Assembly (NCBI GenBank): GCA_963849635.1 | Contig: CAWKIA010000036.1 | Span: 1 to 64,000 of the forward strand | Reading direction: 5' to 3' | DNA from: CAVRUD01 sp963849635 | GTDB lineage: Bacteria; Chloroflexota; Chloroflexia; Thermomicrobiales; UBA6265 | DNA: 64,000 bases | Part shown: piece by piece, positions 30,478 through 39,433 of the stretch | How positions within the stretch are numbered: the first letter of the stretch is position 1 | How the letters are laid out: each line of letters starts with the position of its first letter | Translations under genes and position numbers: made by a program | Notes under the pieces: model-generated | Told to the model about the DNA's origin: nothing | The model's input: the letters and a program-made list of their open reading frames with translations, nothing else | Databases searched by the model: none

Positions 30478-30504
30478 ATCGACATCGTCTAAGAACGATC
30501 TGAC

Positions 30505-30640
30505 CTCTGTAGGGCGCGGAGTTTAGCCGCGTCACGGCGAGGCGTGCCTCGCCCAGCCCCCAGATTGCCAGCGAGCTGTGCCCCTTCCCGAACCGGTGCG
30601 CCGGGGAGATTGGGAGAGGCATGCCTGGAACCGGGAAGGA
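30505..30640. repeat. Degenerate GGCGAGGC-TGCCTCGCCC palindromic repeat
   Basis: GTAGGGCGCGG and GGCGAGGCGTGCCTCGCC occur between two secreted-protein genes, with a second GAGGCATGCC motif near 30617. They resemble the better-preserved element at 62200-62295. Probably a decayed mobile palindromic repeat; no gene here. Confidence 0.5.
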
Positions 30641-30651
30641 AGGGTTCCCTG

Positions 30652-32417
30652 ATGAAGACACGAGATAGGTTGGGGCGGTGGTGCACGGCGATCGTGCTGA
30701 CTCTGGCACTGCTGGCGGCGATTGGCGGGACGATGCCTCGGTCGACGCCTGCTCAAGAGACCGGTCGGCTTGTCGTGACGATCGTCGACGAGAAGGGCGA
30801 GGCGCGGGGTGGTGCCTGTGTCCTGGTCGTCGATTGGGCGGGGGCCGAGCAGAAGGTCTGCGATGAGGACGGCGATGGCGCGATTGTAGTGGAGGGCCTC
30901 GTCGCGGGCACGGCGAAGGTCGTGCCCCTGCAGGGGGCCAAGGGTTGCGCCGGGAGCTTTGGCGGCGAGGTCGAGGTGCGGGAGGGCGAGGAGGCATGGC
31001 TTTCGCTGACCGATGTCTGCGAGCCGCTCCCGCCGGCCGAAGAGGAGACGCCGGCTGAGGGGGAGAAGCCGAGCCCTGACGAGAAACCAACCGAGGAGCC
31101 AACGCCGACCGAAGAGGTGAAGCCGACGGAGGAGCCGCAACCGACGGCGACGGCCACCCTCCCCCCGACCCCTACCGTCGCTCCTCCGCCACCTCCGACG
31201 GTCACCCCAACTCCGACGGTGCCTCCGCCGACGACCGGGGACCTCATCATCGCGCTAACGAGCGCTACCTTTGGCGCTCCGTCGCTGGGTGCGTGCTGGG
31301 AGGTGTTGGACCAGGCAACCTTCGCGACGATTGCCACCGGGTGCGACGGCGATGATGGATCGAGCGATGGGCAGAGAGCGTTCTCCGGCCTGACCCCAGG
31401 GCGGATCGTTGTCCAGCAGATCTCCGGCGATCACAACGACAACCCCACCGATGCCCGGGTGGCCAGAATCGTGGCCGGGAAGACGACGAGCCTCTCCCTG
31501 ATGACGATGCCCCTGGCCGACCTGGTGATCGTGCCGGTCGCCGAGGATGGTGTGACTCCGCTCTACGACGCATGTTTTGCCGTTTACCGTGGGACTGACT
31601 ACAGCATCGGGCGGGATGCCTGCTCCGGGCCGGATGGACGGGCCGTCTTCACCAATCTGCCCGCCTACTACTGGCGGTTGGAGGAGACCATCGAGCCGAC
31701 CGTTACCGCGGCGAACGGGTTGCGCCAGCCCTACTCCCTCGATGGGCCGCCCTCGGTCTACCACGATGTGGCGGTGGATAAGACGGTGATCGCCACCCAT
31801 CACCTGCATCTTGGCAGTCTGACCGTTGAAACGGTCGGCGCGGACTATGGCCAGCCGGTCTATGGCGCCTGCGCCCAGGTCGATGGGATGGCCGGCGGAC
31901 CGACCCACCTCTGTGACAGTGATCTGGATGGCCAGATCGTCCTGACCGGGTTGGCGGTTGGCGACTACACCGTGACCATGACCGGCAACGCCGAGACGTT
32001 GAACGGGATTACCTACCGGGCGAATGAGCCGGGGGCGCGACCTGGTCGCCGGCCGCGCGCATCGAGTTCGGCGGGATGGAGCGGACGATCCAGATCGGCT
32101 TTGTGCGAACGGCGAGTTTCTTTGTCACCGCGATTGACTCCGCGTCGAGGCCCGTGGCTGGAGCCTGCTATACCGTCTACTCGGAGGCAGCCAACGGGGC
32201 AAGGACGGCACTCGACCAGGCCTGTGTGCAGCCGTACAACACGTTCCGGGTGTGGGGCGAAGTTGGATTGCTGGTGCCGAGGGCCGGGCGGTACGTGGTG
32301 GTGCAGACGACAACGCCGTACGGGTACACGACAGCGGCCGAGCAATGGATCGATGTCATCGTGACGGGACCGAACGCCGGCAACCAGTGGGTGATCTTCT
32401 ATCTTGGCCGGATCTAG
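30652..32417 (+). CDS. Secreted multi-domain protein with Cna-B/SpaA-like repeats, one frameshift
   Basis: A signal peptide (CTAIVLTLALLAAIGGT, cleavage near residue 35) precedes a first prealbumin-like domain (GRLVVTIVDEKGEARGGACV). A Pro/Thr/Glu stalk follows at about residues 122-192 (EEPTPTEEVKPTEEPQPTAT). Four further repeats are DLIIALTSATFGAPSLGACW, DLVIVPVAEDGVTPLYDACF, SLTVETVGADYGQPVYGACA and SFFVTAIDSASRPVAGACYT. Each repeat has a GAC cysteine and a second cysteine about 20 residues later, so one disulfide per domain is likely. The frame changes near 32030-32070, and the last domain ends WVIFYLGRI. No LPXTG motif is seen. Probably a cell-surface or secreted stalk protein; ligand unknown. 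Confidence 0.8.
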
Positions 32418-32483
32418 CGCCTCAGTCCCAGTCTAAATCGGTCCAATCGGCCCTGACGTAGGAGCCAGGGTCGATGGGAGGGG

Positions 32484-32726
32484 GTGAGCATGGGGAGCGG
32501 AGCGGGGAGTCTGAGCGAGTTGGACCGTGATGGGAGCCACGGGGCAGGACCAAGCGGCGAGCGGCGCTACGACTCCTTCGTCGTCCGGCTCTGGCGGGAG
32601 GTGGGAAGCCGGCGCCTGCTGCGGGTCGAGGTGGAGCACACCCAGAGCGACGGTGTGGCGAGCGCCCGCGGTGTGGAGATCGACTGGATCGGGGCGCGGA
32701 TTGCCGATCTGCTCGAGGAACCCTGA
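32484..32726 (+). CDS. Small hypothetical protein (80 residues)
   Basis: A short intact frame starts at GTG (32484) after a GGGAGGGG site. It encodes a hydrophilic protein: a Gly/Ser-rich beginning, then RYDSFVVRLWREVGSRRLLR and VEVEHTQSDGVASARGVEID. The pattern of alternating strands plus WIGARIADLLEE suggests a small alpha/beta domain. It lies 75 bases before the toroid-like gene and is probably co-transcribed with it. No family recognised. Confidence 0.6.
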   Translation: MSMGSGAGSLSELDRDGSHGAGPSGERRYDSFVVRLWREVGSRRLLRVEVEHTQSDGVASARGVEIDWIGARIADLLEEP

Positions 32727-32801
32727 GCGCCGCCGGAACGTCTCGCTCGCCAATGAACGACCTGCATGGAACCGATTCGATGAGCATAGGAGGTCTGGAG
32801 C

Positions 32802-33824
32802 ATGAACGGCCAACGATTGGACGATCGACTGGTTGCGGTGACGCTTGTTCCGGCGGCGCTCGCCCGTGGGGAGATGACACGACGCGCGGTGCTGGGGGTT
32901 GCCGCTGCTGCCTGCGTCGTCATGAGGCGGCCGGTGGCCGTGGCCGCCCGGGCGGCGACGGACCAGGCGGCGCTGGTGGATCTGGATGTCCTGGAACGCG
33001 GTGCCGTCTGGCTTCAGGCGCAGCAGGCACCTGATGGCGGGTACCCCAACCTGCGGGGCGACGTCACGATTGGCGCTACGGGCGATGCGGTCAATGCCCT
33101 GGTTGCGCTGGGCAACGTTGGGATCGAGGTCGAGACCGAGGCGGCTGTCGCCTATCTCGAGGAGAACGTGGCGGCTGGGGTGGAGACGCTGGCAGGGGGC
33201 GCCGGCCGGGCTGCGATGGCGGTCGCGGCGGCCGGGGCAGATCCGAGCGATGTGGGCGGTACCGATCTGGTTGCCATGATCGCTGAGAGCTGGGACGAGG
33301 ACACAGGATCCTACGGGGCGGATCTGATCTCCAACATCTACGCGCTGTTGGGGCTGGCCGCCGCGGGGGAGGAGGTCCCGGAGGAGGCGATCGCGGCGCT
33401 GGAATCGAGCCAACTCGACGACGGCGCCTGGTCGTTCGATGGGATGCCTGGCTCCGGTGATGCGGTCATGACCGCCTTCGTGGTCCAGACGCTGGCGGCC
33501 GCGGGGCGAAGCGGGGAAGACGCGTCGATCGCCGGGGCGATCGACTTTCTACGCACGGTACAGGTCGATGGCGGAGCGTTTGCCTACAGCGCTGGCGCGC
33601 CGCCCGATGCGAATACGACCGGCCTCATCGTCTCGGCGCTCACCGCGGCCGGTGAGGATGTGGGCGGGGAGTGGGGCGGAGCGGTGGCCGCGTTGAGCGC
33701 CTTCCAGAACGAGAGCGGGGCGTTCCGCTACACCGATCTGGAGCCGGGAGACGATATCCTGATCACGACTGTGGCGCTGCTTGCCCTGGCCGGAGGCGCC
33801 TTGCCCGTCCGCCCGGTGGAATAG
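32802..33824 (+). CDS. Exported prenyltransferase/squalene-cyclase-repeat (alpha/alpha toroid) protein
   Basis: An intact protein of about 340 residues has an export signal with an MTRRAVLGVAAAACVVM core. The mature chain consists of repeated helical-pair motifs typical of terpenoid-cyclase/transcobalamin toroids: AVWLQAQQAPDGGYPNLRGD, then ATGDAVNALVALGNVGIEVE, ALESSQLDDGAWSFDGMPGS, FLRTVQVDGGAFAYSAGAPP and ALSAFQNESGAFRYTDLE. The catalytic DXDD motif of squalene-hopene cyclases is not seen, so a binding or structural role is more likely than cyclisation. The start has a GGAGGTCTGGAGC ribosome-binding region. Its last residues (LPVRPVE) suggest no membrane anchor. Confidence 0.8.
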   Translation: MNGQRLDDRLVAVTLVPAALARGEMTRRAVLGVAAAACVVMRRPVAVAARAATDQAALVDLDVLERGAVWLQAQQAPDGGYPNLRGDVTIGATGDAVNALVALGNVGIEVETEAAVAYLEENVAAGVETLAGGAGRAAMAVAAAGADPSDVGGTDLVAMIAESWDEDTGSYGADLISNIYALLGLAAAGEEVPEEAIAALESSQLDDGAWSFDGMPGSGDAVMTAFVVQTLAAAGRSGEDASIAGAIDFLRTVQVDGGAFAYSAGAPPDANTTGLIVSALTAAGEDVGGEWGGAVAALSAFQNESGAFRYTDLEPGDDILITTVALLALAGGALPVRPVE

Positions 33825-33853
33825 GGCGGCTGGCATCGGGATCTCCTCCGGGT

Positions 33854-35028
33854 CTAGTTGCTTGGGAGCCGGACGAGATCAGGAGACCGGCCACTCAGGG
33901 GTTCGTTGCCGGTGGTGGTGACCAGCCAGGTTTCGGAGCAGCCGACGCCGAAGCGGCCGCGCTCGAAAAGGATGATCGGGGTGTGGAAGGCCATGTGCTC
34001 CTGGATCACGGTGGTGTCGCCGGGGTCTCCGGGCGTGAGGCTGGTGCAGCCGCGACCGAGGCCGTATCGAGCCCAGAAGATGGGAATGGCGTAGCCGGAG
34101 CGGTGGCGGAAGGTGTCGCCTCGGCCGGCCGCCTCGACGATGGCGCGGGCAGCGGCGTCGACATCGCCGGTGGTGGCGCCGGGACGGAGGTTTTCGCCGA
34201 TGGCGCGGAGGGCACAGAGGGCGACGTCGTGCAGAGCTTCGACGTCGGGGTTGTGGCCGAGGAGGGCGGTGCGGACGGTGCCGGCCGAGTATTCGGAGAC
34301 GGCGCCGGAGAATTCGATGAAGGCGGGATCGCCGGGGCGGAGGCGGGCGGATTCGGTGGGCATGCCGTGGGGCAGGGCGGTTTCGGCGCCGAGGACGACC
34401 TGGACGAAATCGACCTCTGAGCCGGCGGCCATGAGCGCTTCCTGGACGGCGGTGGTGACGGTGGCGCCGGTGACCCCTTCCTGGAGGGTGCCGTAGAAGG
34501 CATCGAGGCCGGCGCGGTTGATGGCGGCGGCCCGGCGCATGGCGGCGATCTCGGCGGGCGTCTTGATGTCCATGACGGCGGTGGTCAGGGCGGAGGCGTC
34601 GACGACCGTAATGCCGGGGAGGAAGCGGCGCAGCTCGGTGACGTCGCGGTAGGTGAGGCCGAAGCGGTCGAGTTCGAGTCCGACGCGAGCGTTTGCGAGG
34701 CCGAGGTCGGTGAGGGTTGCGGCCCAGACTTCGATGGCGTCGTCGCCGAAGTAGGAGCGGATTGATCTGACGCGGCTTTCGACGCGGACGCGGTCTTCGT
34801 CGAAGCGGCGGACGAGGAAGGTGGGCGGCTGACCGGGCTGGAGGATGACGGGATCGACCCAATTGGCGCCGCCGGTGGTGCCGGTGAGATAGGTGATGCC
34901 GTTGCGAGAGGTGACACAGAGGGCGTCGATCTCGAAGGCGTCGAATTGGCGACCATGGCGGCCCAGCGGCGCTCGTATTCGGGCTGGTCGAAGGCGGTGA
35001 AGGGGGCGGGGGTGGATGTTGGCGCCAT
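33854..35028 (-). CDS. M24-family (creatinase/DoeA-like) protein, one frameshift
   Basis: The protein has a creatinase N-terminal domain and a pita-bread M24 catalytic domain. The start MAPTSTPAPFTAFDQPEYER is in one frame. A change near 34945 leads into the frame reading FEIDALCVTSRNGITYLTGT, then VDASALTTAVMDIKTPAEIA and the catalytic half. Aminopeptidase P metal ligands (two Asp, His, two Glu) are not conserved. The site corresponding to the Asp pair reads FIEFSGAVSEYSAGTVRT, close to metal-independent creatinase and ectoine-hydrolase (DoeA) relatives. The conserved region SETWLVTTTGNEPLS is kept. A C-N hydrolase of a small guanidino or ectoine-like compound is more likely than a peptidase. 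About 390 residues after correction. Confidence 0.8.
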
Positions 35029-35065
35029 GGGCACTCCGTTGGGGTCAGGGGTCGGGGGCAGGAAT

Positions 35066-35160
35066 AGCCCCCTAACCCCCCAGCCCCCTTCCCCCCGCTG
35101 CGGCAAGGGGAAGGGGGAGAATGTTTGCCGGCAACTGAACTATCGCGCCGCCTCACCCCG
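35066..35160. repeat. C/G-tract repeat (copy 4)
   Basis: GCCCCCTAACCCCCC, a CCGCTGCGGC hairpin and GGGGAAGGGGGAGAA occupy 35066-35121. A CCTCACCCC remnant of the second hairpin lies near 35152. It sits just upstream of the M24 gene and beside the IS630-like insertion. Confidence 0.65.
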
Positions 35161-35170
35161 ACGTCATCCG

Positions 35171-36414
35171 AGTAGTCCGACCAGCGTTAAATGTCTGGTT
35201 GGGGGACGGGGTAGAGGTGGGTGAGCTTGGCGCGGGCGTCGGCGGAGGTGAAGGTCCAGCGGACGCGGACCCCGGCGGCGTTGCGACGCGCGGCCCAGGC
35301 GGCGACCTCGGCGGTCAACGTCGCGTCGTCGGGGATGCGCCGGCGCAGGCACTGGCGCGCCAGCGCGCTCAGTTCCAACTCGGCGATGTTGAGCCAACTG
35401 CCGTGTTTGGGGGTGTAATGCAGCTCGAGCTTGTCCCAGATGCGCTTGGCCTCGGCCGGGGGGAAGGCGCGGTAGAGCGCGGCCGGGCGTGTGGGTGTTG
35501 AGGTTGTCCAGCACCAGCACGATCCGCTCGGCGGCGGGAAAGTGGTCGTCGACCAACGCCCGCATGGCGTGGGCCCAGTCGATCGCGGTGCGCTGCCGCG
35601 CCACGGCGACCGCGCGCCAGCCCAGGTGGGGGGCACACCACAGGAAGCAGGTGGCGCTGCCGTGACGGGCGTACTCGCTAGTCCTCGCGGGCGGGGTGGC
35701 CGGGGACCGGCGGCAGCGGCGGGCGGACGTGGTCCCGGAGTTCCTTGCCGGCCTCGTCGAAGCAGACCAGCGGCCGGGCCGGATCGGGGGGGCGGGCGTA
35801 GACGTCGAGGATGTCCTCCATGGCGGCGACGAACGCGCCGTCGTGGGCGGAGGGATGCACCAGCGCTGCGTCAGCCACGGCTTGAGCTCGTTTTTTTGAG
35901 GGCTTGGCGCACGGTCTTCGGGCGAGATCCCGTCGACGACCTCCAGCTCCACCAGGCGCCCGGCCAAGAGGCGCAGGCTCCAGCGGGCGTGGCCGCCGGC
36001 GGGTCGGTGCAGGCGAGGGCGACGAGTTGGGCTTCGGTGGACCCGTCCAGCTTGCGGGGCCGCCGATCACGGCGCGGGCGTCGCGCCAGCGTGGCCGTGA
36101 GCCCCTCCGTGCGTACGGTCGGCCCCGAGCGACGGGCGGGGCTCGACCCCCACGGCCGCGGCCACCTCGACATCGGGCAGGCACGGGCCGTGCACCCCCG
36201 GTCAGCGTGGAGCAGATCCGGGCGCGGCGTTGGCCGAAGGTGTTGGCCCCGGCCCGGCGGATCAGGCCGCCCACCTCCGCCCGCTCGGCCGGGCTCAGCC
36301 GGACGACATGCTGCTGGCTCATGGTCCCCTCCGTGCGGCCCCCGGCTCGCCAAGGGCGACCACCGCCACCGCGTCTCCCGTGCCACCACGACATTTAGCG
36401 CTGGACAGACTACT
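35171..36414. mobile_element. IS630-family insertion sequence
   Basis: Two imperfect 25-bp terminal inverted repeats flank a DDE transposase. The left end is 35171-35195 and the right end 36390-36414. They match at 22 of 25 positions, with core CCAGCG-TAAATGTC. TA dinucleotides at 35173-35174 and 36411-36412 fit the IS630 TA target. The element is about 1.24 kb, a normal size. The flanking DNA, read across the insertion, resembles an interrupted GTCATCC...GCGAAGGATC repeat. Several frame changes inside the transposase suggest it is inactive as sequenced. Confidence 0.85.
35187..36322 (-). CDS. IS630-family transposase, frameshifted
   Basis: The reconstructed protein is about 378 residues. 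The N-terminus (MSQQHVVRLSPAERAEVGGL, then IRRAGANTFGQRRARI) is the helix-turn-helix DNA-binding region. The catalytic core shows the first Asp in VCFDEAGKELRDHVRPP, the second in RIVLVLDNLNTHT and the Glu in WLNIAELELSAL, the DDE triad. Frame changes occur near 36180-36200, 35890-35960, 35690 and 35500. The final frame ends KLTHLYPVPQPDI at the TAA at 35187. The stop codon lies within the left inverted repeat, which is normal for compact insertion sequences. Confidence 0.85.
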
Positions 36415-36541
36415 GAGCCTGCGAAGGATCTTGGCGCGTGAGCGCCTTCGTGCTCGTTGGAGTACGACGGGCACCATTTGCAGCTCAGGGCGTCGCGGTT
36501 GGGGGCAAAGGCCGCGCGGCGGCCAAGATCCTTCGCGGGCT
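36415..36541. repeat. GCGAAGGATC-type inverted repeat beside the IS
   Basis: GAGCCTGCGAAGGATCTTGG at 36415 and its near-perfect reverse complement ending at 36541 bracket about 87 bp. Similar sequence occurs at 51797-51821 (GTCATCCTGAGC then GTCGAAGGATC). The left side of the IS carries a GTCATCCGAG half. It is a dispersed palindromic repeat; no gene lies between 36415 and 36604. Confidence 0.6.
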
Positions 36542-36604
36542 CAGGATGACGGGTGTGTTGGGTGGCGCCGGGGCTCTCCTTGTTGCGTGCGGGAATCTGG
36601 AGGG

Positions 36605-38104
36605 CTAGGCGCCTGCGACGGGATCGATTTGGGCGCGTTGGAGGGTGCCGGAGTAGTCGACGTAGATGGATTGCCATTCGGTGAAGAAATCCATGGCGGC
36701 GGTGCCGGCTTCGCGGTGGCCGTTTCCTGTTCCCTTGGTGCCGCCGAAGGGGAGGTGGATCTCGGCTCCTGTCGTGCCGGCGTTGATGTAGAGGATGCCG
36801 GTGAAGATGTCCTGCATGGCGCGGAAGGCACGGTTGACGTCGCGGGTGAAGATCGAGGCGGAGAGGCCAAACTCGACGCCATTGACGACGTCGATCGCGT
36901 CGTCTAAGGAGTCGACGGGAATCAGGGTGGTGACGGGACCAAAAATCTCTTCCTGGGCGATGCGCATGTTGGGCTTGACGTCGTCGAAGATGGTGGGCTG
37001 GTGGAAGTGGCCCTTGGCGAGGTCGCCGTCGCGGACGATCTGGCCGCCGGTGGCGAGTCTGGCGCCTTCGGCCTGACCGATCTTGACGTAGTCGTTGATG
37101 CGGGTGAGCTGGTTGGCGGAGACGACGGGGCCGACGTCGGTGGTCTTCTCCAGGCCGTCGCCGAGGCGCATGCCGCCGGCGCGGGCGACGAGGCGCTCGG
37201 CCAGTTCCTTCTGGACGGAGCGGTGGACGACGACGCGGGATGCTGCCGTGCAGCGCTGGCCGGAGGTGCCGAAGGCGGACCAGAGGATGCCGTTGGTGGC
37301 GAGGTCGAGGTCGGCGTCATCCATGACGATCACGGCGTTCTTGCCGCCCATCTCGAGGGAGACGCGTTTGTTGTGGCGGGCGCCCTTGACGGCGACGTCG
37401 AGGCCGGTGGCGTTGGAGCCGGTGAAGGAGATCAGGGGGACGTCGGGGTGGGCGACGATGGCGTCGCCGACCTCCTCGCCGCCGCCGAGGACGAGATTGA
37501 CCACGCCAGCGGGCATCCCGGCCTCTTCGAGGATCTCGACGAGGCGGACGGCGGAGCGGGCGGTGAAGGTGGCGGGCTTGAAGACGATCGTGTTGCCGGC
37601 GATGAGGGCGGGCATCATCTTCCAGGTGGGGATCGCCATCGGGAAGTTCCAGGGGGTGATGAGGCCGCAGACGCCGAGGGGCTTGCGGGTGGACATCTGG
37701 AACTTGTTGCGCATCTCGGAGGGGGTGGTCTGGCCGAAGAGGCGGCGGCCCTCACCAGCCATGTAGTAGGTCATGTCGATGCCCTCCTGGACATCGCCAC
37801 GAGCCTCGTCGATGACCTTGCCCATCTCCTCGGTCATCTCGCGGGCGAGTTCTTCCTTGCGGTCTTCGAGGACGCGGGCGACCTTGAAGAGGAGCTCGCC
37901 GCGCTTGGGGGCGGGGTAGAGGCGCCAGGAGGCGAAGGCGGTCTTGGCGGCGGCGACGGCGGCGTCGACATCGGCCGCGGTGCTCTTGGTGTAGGTGCCG
38001 ATCAGGGCGCCGGTGGCGGGGTTGTGGCGTTCGGTGGTGGCGCCGGAGGCGGACTCCTGCCATTTGCCGCCGATGTAGTTCTTGAACTGGATGGTGCCGG
38101 ACAT
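36605..38104 (-). CDS. Aldehyde dehydrogenase family protein
   Basis: This intact 499-residue NAD(P)-dependent aldehyde dehydrogenase oxidises an aldehyde to the acid. Motifs in order are the N-terminal FKNYIGGKWQESASGATTER, nucleotide-binding VCGLITPWNFPMAIPTWKM, ISFTGSNATG, general base Glu in VSLEMGGKNAVIVMDDAD and the nucleophile Cys in TSGQRCTAASRVVVH. The C-terminal FGLSASIFTRDVNRAF and INAGTTGAEIHLPFGGTKGT follow. The latter resembles the semialdehyde-dehydrogenase subgroup (alpha-ketoglutarate or aminoadipate semialdehyde). ATG 38104 follows GGGAGCACC. An enolase-superfamily sugar-acid-type enzyme lies just upstream on the same strand, so both may serve acid-sugar catabolism. Confidence 0.93.
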   Translation of the reverse strand: MSGTIQFKNYIGGKWQESASGATTERHNPATGALIGTYTKSTAADVDAAVAAAKTAFASWRLYPAPKRGELLFKVARVLEDRKEELAREMTEEMGKVIDEARGDVQEGIDMTYYMAGEGRRLFGQTTPSEMRNKFQMSTRKPLGVCGLITPWNFPMAIPTWKMMPALIAGNTIVFKPATFTARSAVRLVEILEEAGMPAGVVNLVLGGGEEVGDAIVAHPDVPLISFTGSNATGLDVAVKGARHNKRVSLEMGGKNAVIVMDDADLDLATNGILWSAFGTSGQRCTAASRVVVHRSVQKELAERLVARAGGMRLGDGLEKTTDVGPVVSANQLTRINDYVKIGQAEGARLATGGQIVRDGDLAKGHFHQPTIFDDVKPNMRIAQEEIFGPVTTLIPVDSLDDAIDVVNGVEFGLSASIFTRDVNRAFRAMQDIFTGILYINAGTTGAEIHLPFGGTKGTGNGHREAGTAAMDFFTEWQSIYVDYSGTLQRAQIDPVAGA

Positions 38105-38308
38105 GTGGTGCTCCCGGTGTTTTGGTGCCCCGCCTGGGCGGGTGCGGTTGGGTGGTCAACCGGGGAAGGATACCTGGGAGGAGACGCGGGGAGGACGAGA
38201 GCCGAGAACCAAAACACGTGCTCCGCTATGACCGCCCTCTAGGTCGACTCCCGCCGGATCTGACGGTTGCCGCGACAATCGAACGGGGCTCGGGTTGCAC
38301 CTCATTCG

Positions 38309-39433
38309 TTAGGGGGCGGCGACGACCCGATACCGAGCGAGCGCCTCTTCGTCTAGGGTCACACCAAGTCCCGGTCCTTCTGGTACCCGGACATGACCAT
38401 CAACAATGTCCAGCGGCTCCGTGATGAGATCGTCAACCCGGAGCGTTTCTCCACAGATATCGCTGGTCAAGGTGATCGCTTTGCTCGCCGCACAGACATG
38501 CGCGTAGGAGGCTTCCGCAATGCCAAGGTCGACGCCGGAGCCGTGCCACGCCGGAATGCCCGCCGCTTCCGCGATTGCTGCCTGCTTGAAGACCGAGATC
38601 ATCGGCCCGCCAAGGTTCAACCAATCGCACGCTTCGTGCTTAACCGCTTCTTTGACGTCGGACGGGTTGTCGAGATGCAGGGCGAGCGGCGTCGAAATCT
38701 TCTGACGGGCGAGGACATACCAGTCGAGGTTGCCCTGGTCGTAGGGGCTTTCGAAACACTGAACGTTGGTGATCCCTCGCTCCTTCAGGCGGTCCATCAG
38801 CGCGAAGAGCTTGACCGGTTGGTGGAACCGCTGATTGGGGTCGACGACGACCTGCAAGCGGTCCCCGGCGACCTCCTGGATCGCTTCCAACCGTTCAACC
38901 ACCGGGTCGTCCGCGGTCGCCTTCATCTTAAGCACGGAGTATCCCTGCTCGATGCAGGCCCTGGCCGCAATTGCCGCATCGTGCGGTGTCATCCGGCCGG
39001 AGCACCGCGATACCGGAATCCGATCTCGATATTTCCCTCCGAACAGGCGGTACGCCGGCACGTTCAGGGCTTTGCCCATCAGGTCATAGAGTGCCATTTC
39101 GAATCCGGCATAGACGGCAGGATTGGAGAACCACATCGTTTCCAGCGGGAGCTCCTGCAGGTTGAACGACTCGAGCTCCTGCCCCTCAAAAAACGAGGCT
39201 TGCGCTTGCACCGTGGTCTCAGGTATCCCTTTGGCGACTTCCCCGAGGCCAACCAGCCCGTCGTCGGTGTGCAGCTTGATAAGAACAATTGGGAACTCGG
39301 GCCAGTGAAGTCGGATCCACTGCCCTCCGTAGGTGTATCCCTCTGGCACGAACTCGGCACTGTGCCAGGCTCCCTCGTGCACGGGCACTCTGACGGAGAA
39401 GGTTTCGACGCGGCTAATCTTCAAGGTCGGCAA
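38309..39433 (-). CDS. Mandelate racemase/muconate lactonizing (enolase superfamily) enzyme
   Basis: This intact 374-residue protein has the enolase-superfamily layout. A capping domain (LKISRVETFSVRVPVHEGAW) is followed by the barrel with a KxK catalytic pair in YSVLKMKATADDPV and metal ligands Asp in LQVVVDPNQR, Glu in VQCFESPYDQ and Asp in LALHLDNPSD. The C-terminal acid/base region is PAWHGSGVDLGIAEASYAHV. The KxK motif places it in the MLE/cycloisomerase or dehydratase branch. Likely substrates are carboxylic or sugar acids. The apparent start is a TTG at 39433 with a CACGGAG directly before it, so the start is uncertain by a few codons. Confidence 0.9.
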   Translation of the reverse strand: MPTLKISRVETFSVRVPVHEGAWHSAEFVPEGYTYGGQWIRLHWPEFPIVLIKLHTDDGLVGLGEVAKGIPETTVQAQASFFEGQELESFNLQELPLETMWFSNPAVYAGFEMALYDLMGKALNVPAYRLFGGKYRDRIPVSRCSGRMTPHDAAIAARACIEQGYSVLKMKATADDPVVERLEAIQEVAGDRLQVVVDPNQRFHQPVKLFALMDRLKERGITNVQCFESPYDQGNLDWYVLARQKISTPLALHLDNPSDVKEAVKHEACDWLNLGGPMISVFKQAAIAEAAGIPAWHGSGVDLGIAEASYAHVCAASKAITLTSDICGETLRVDDLITEPLDIVDGHVRVPEGPGLGVTLDEEALARYRVVAAP

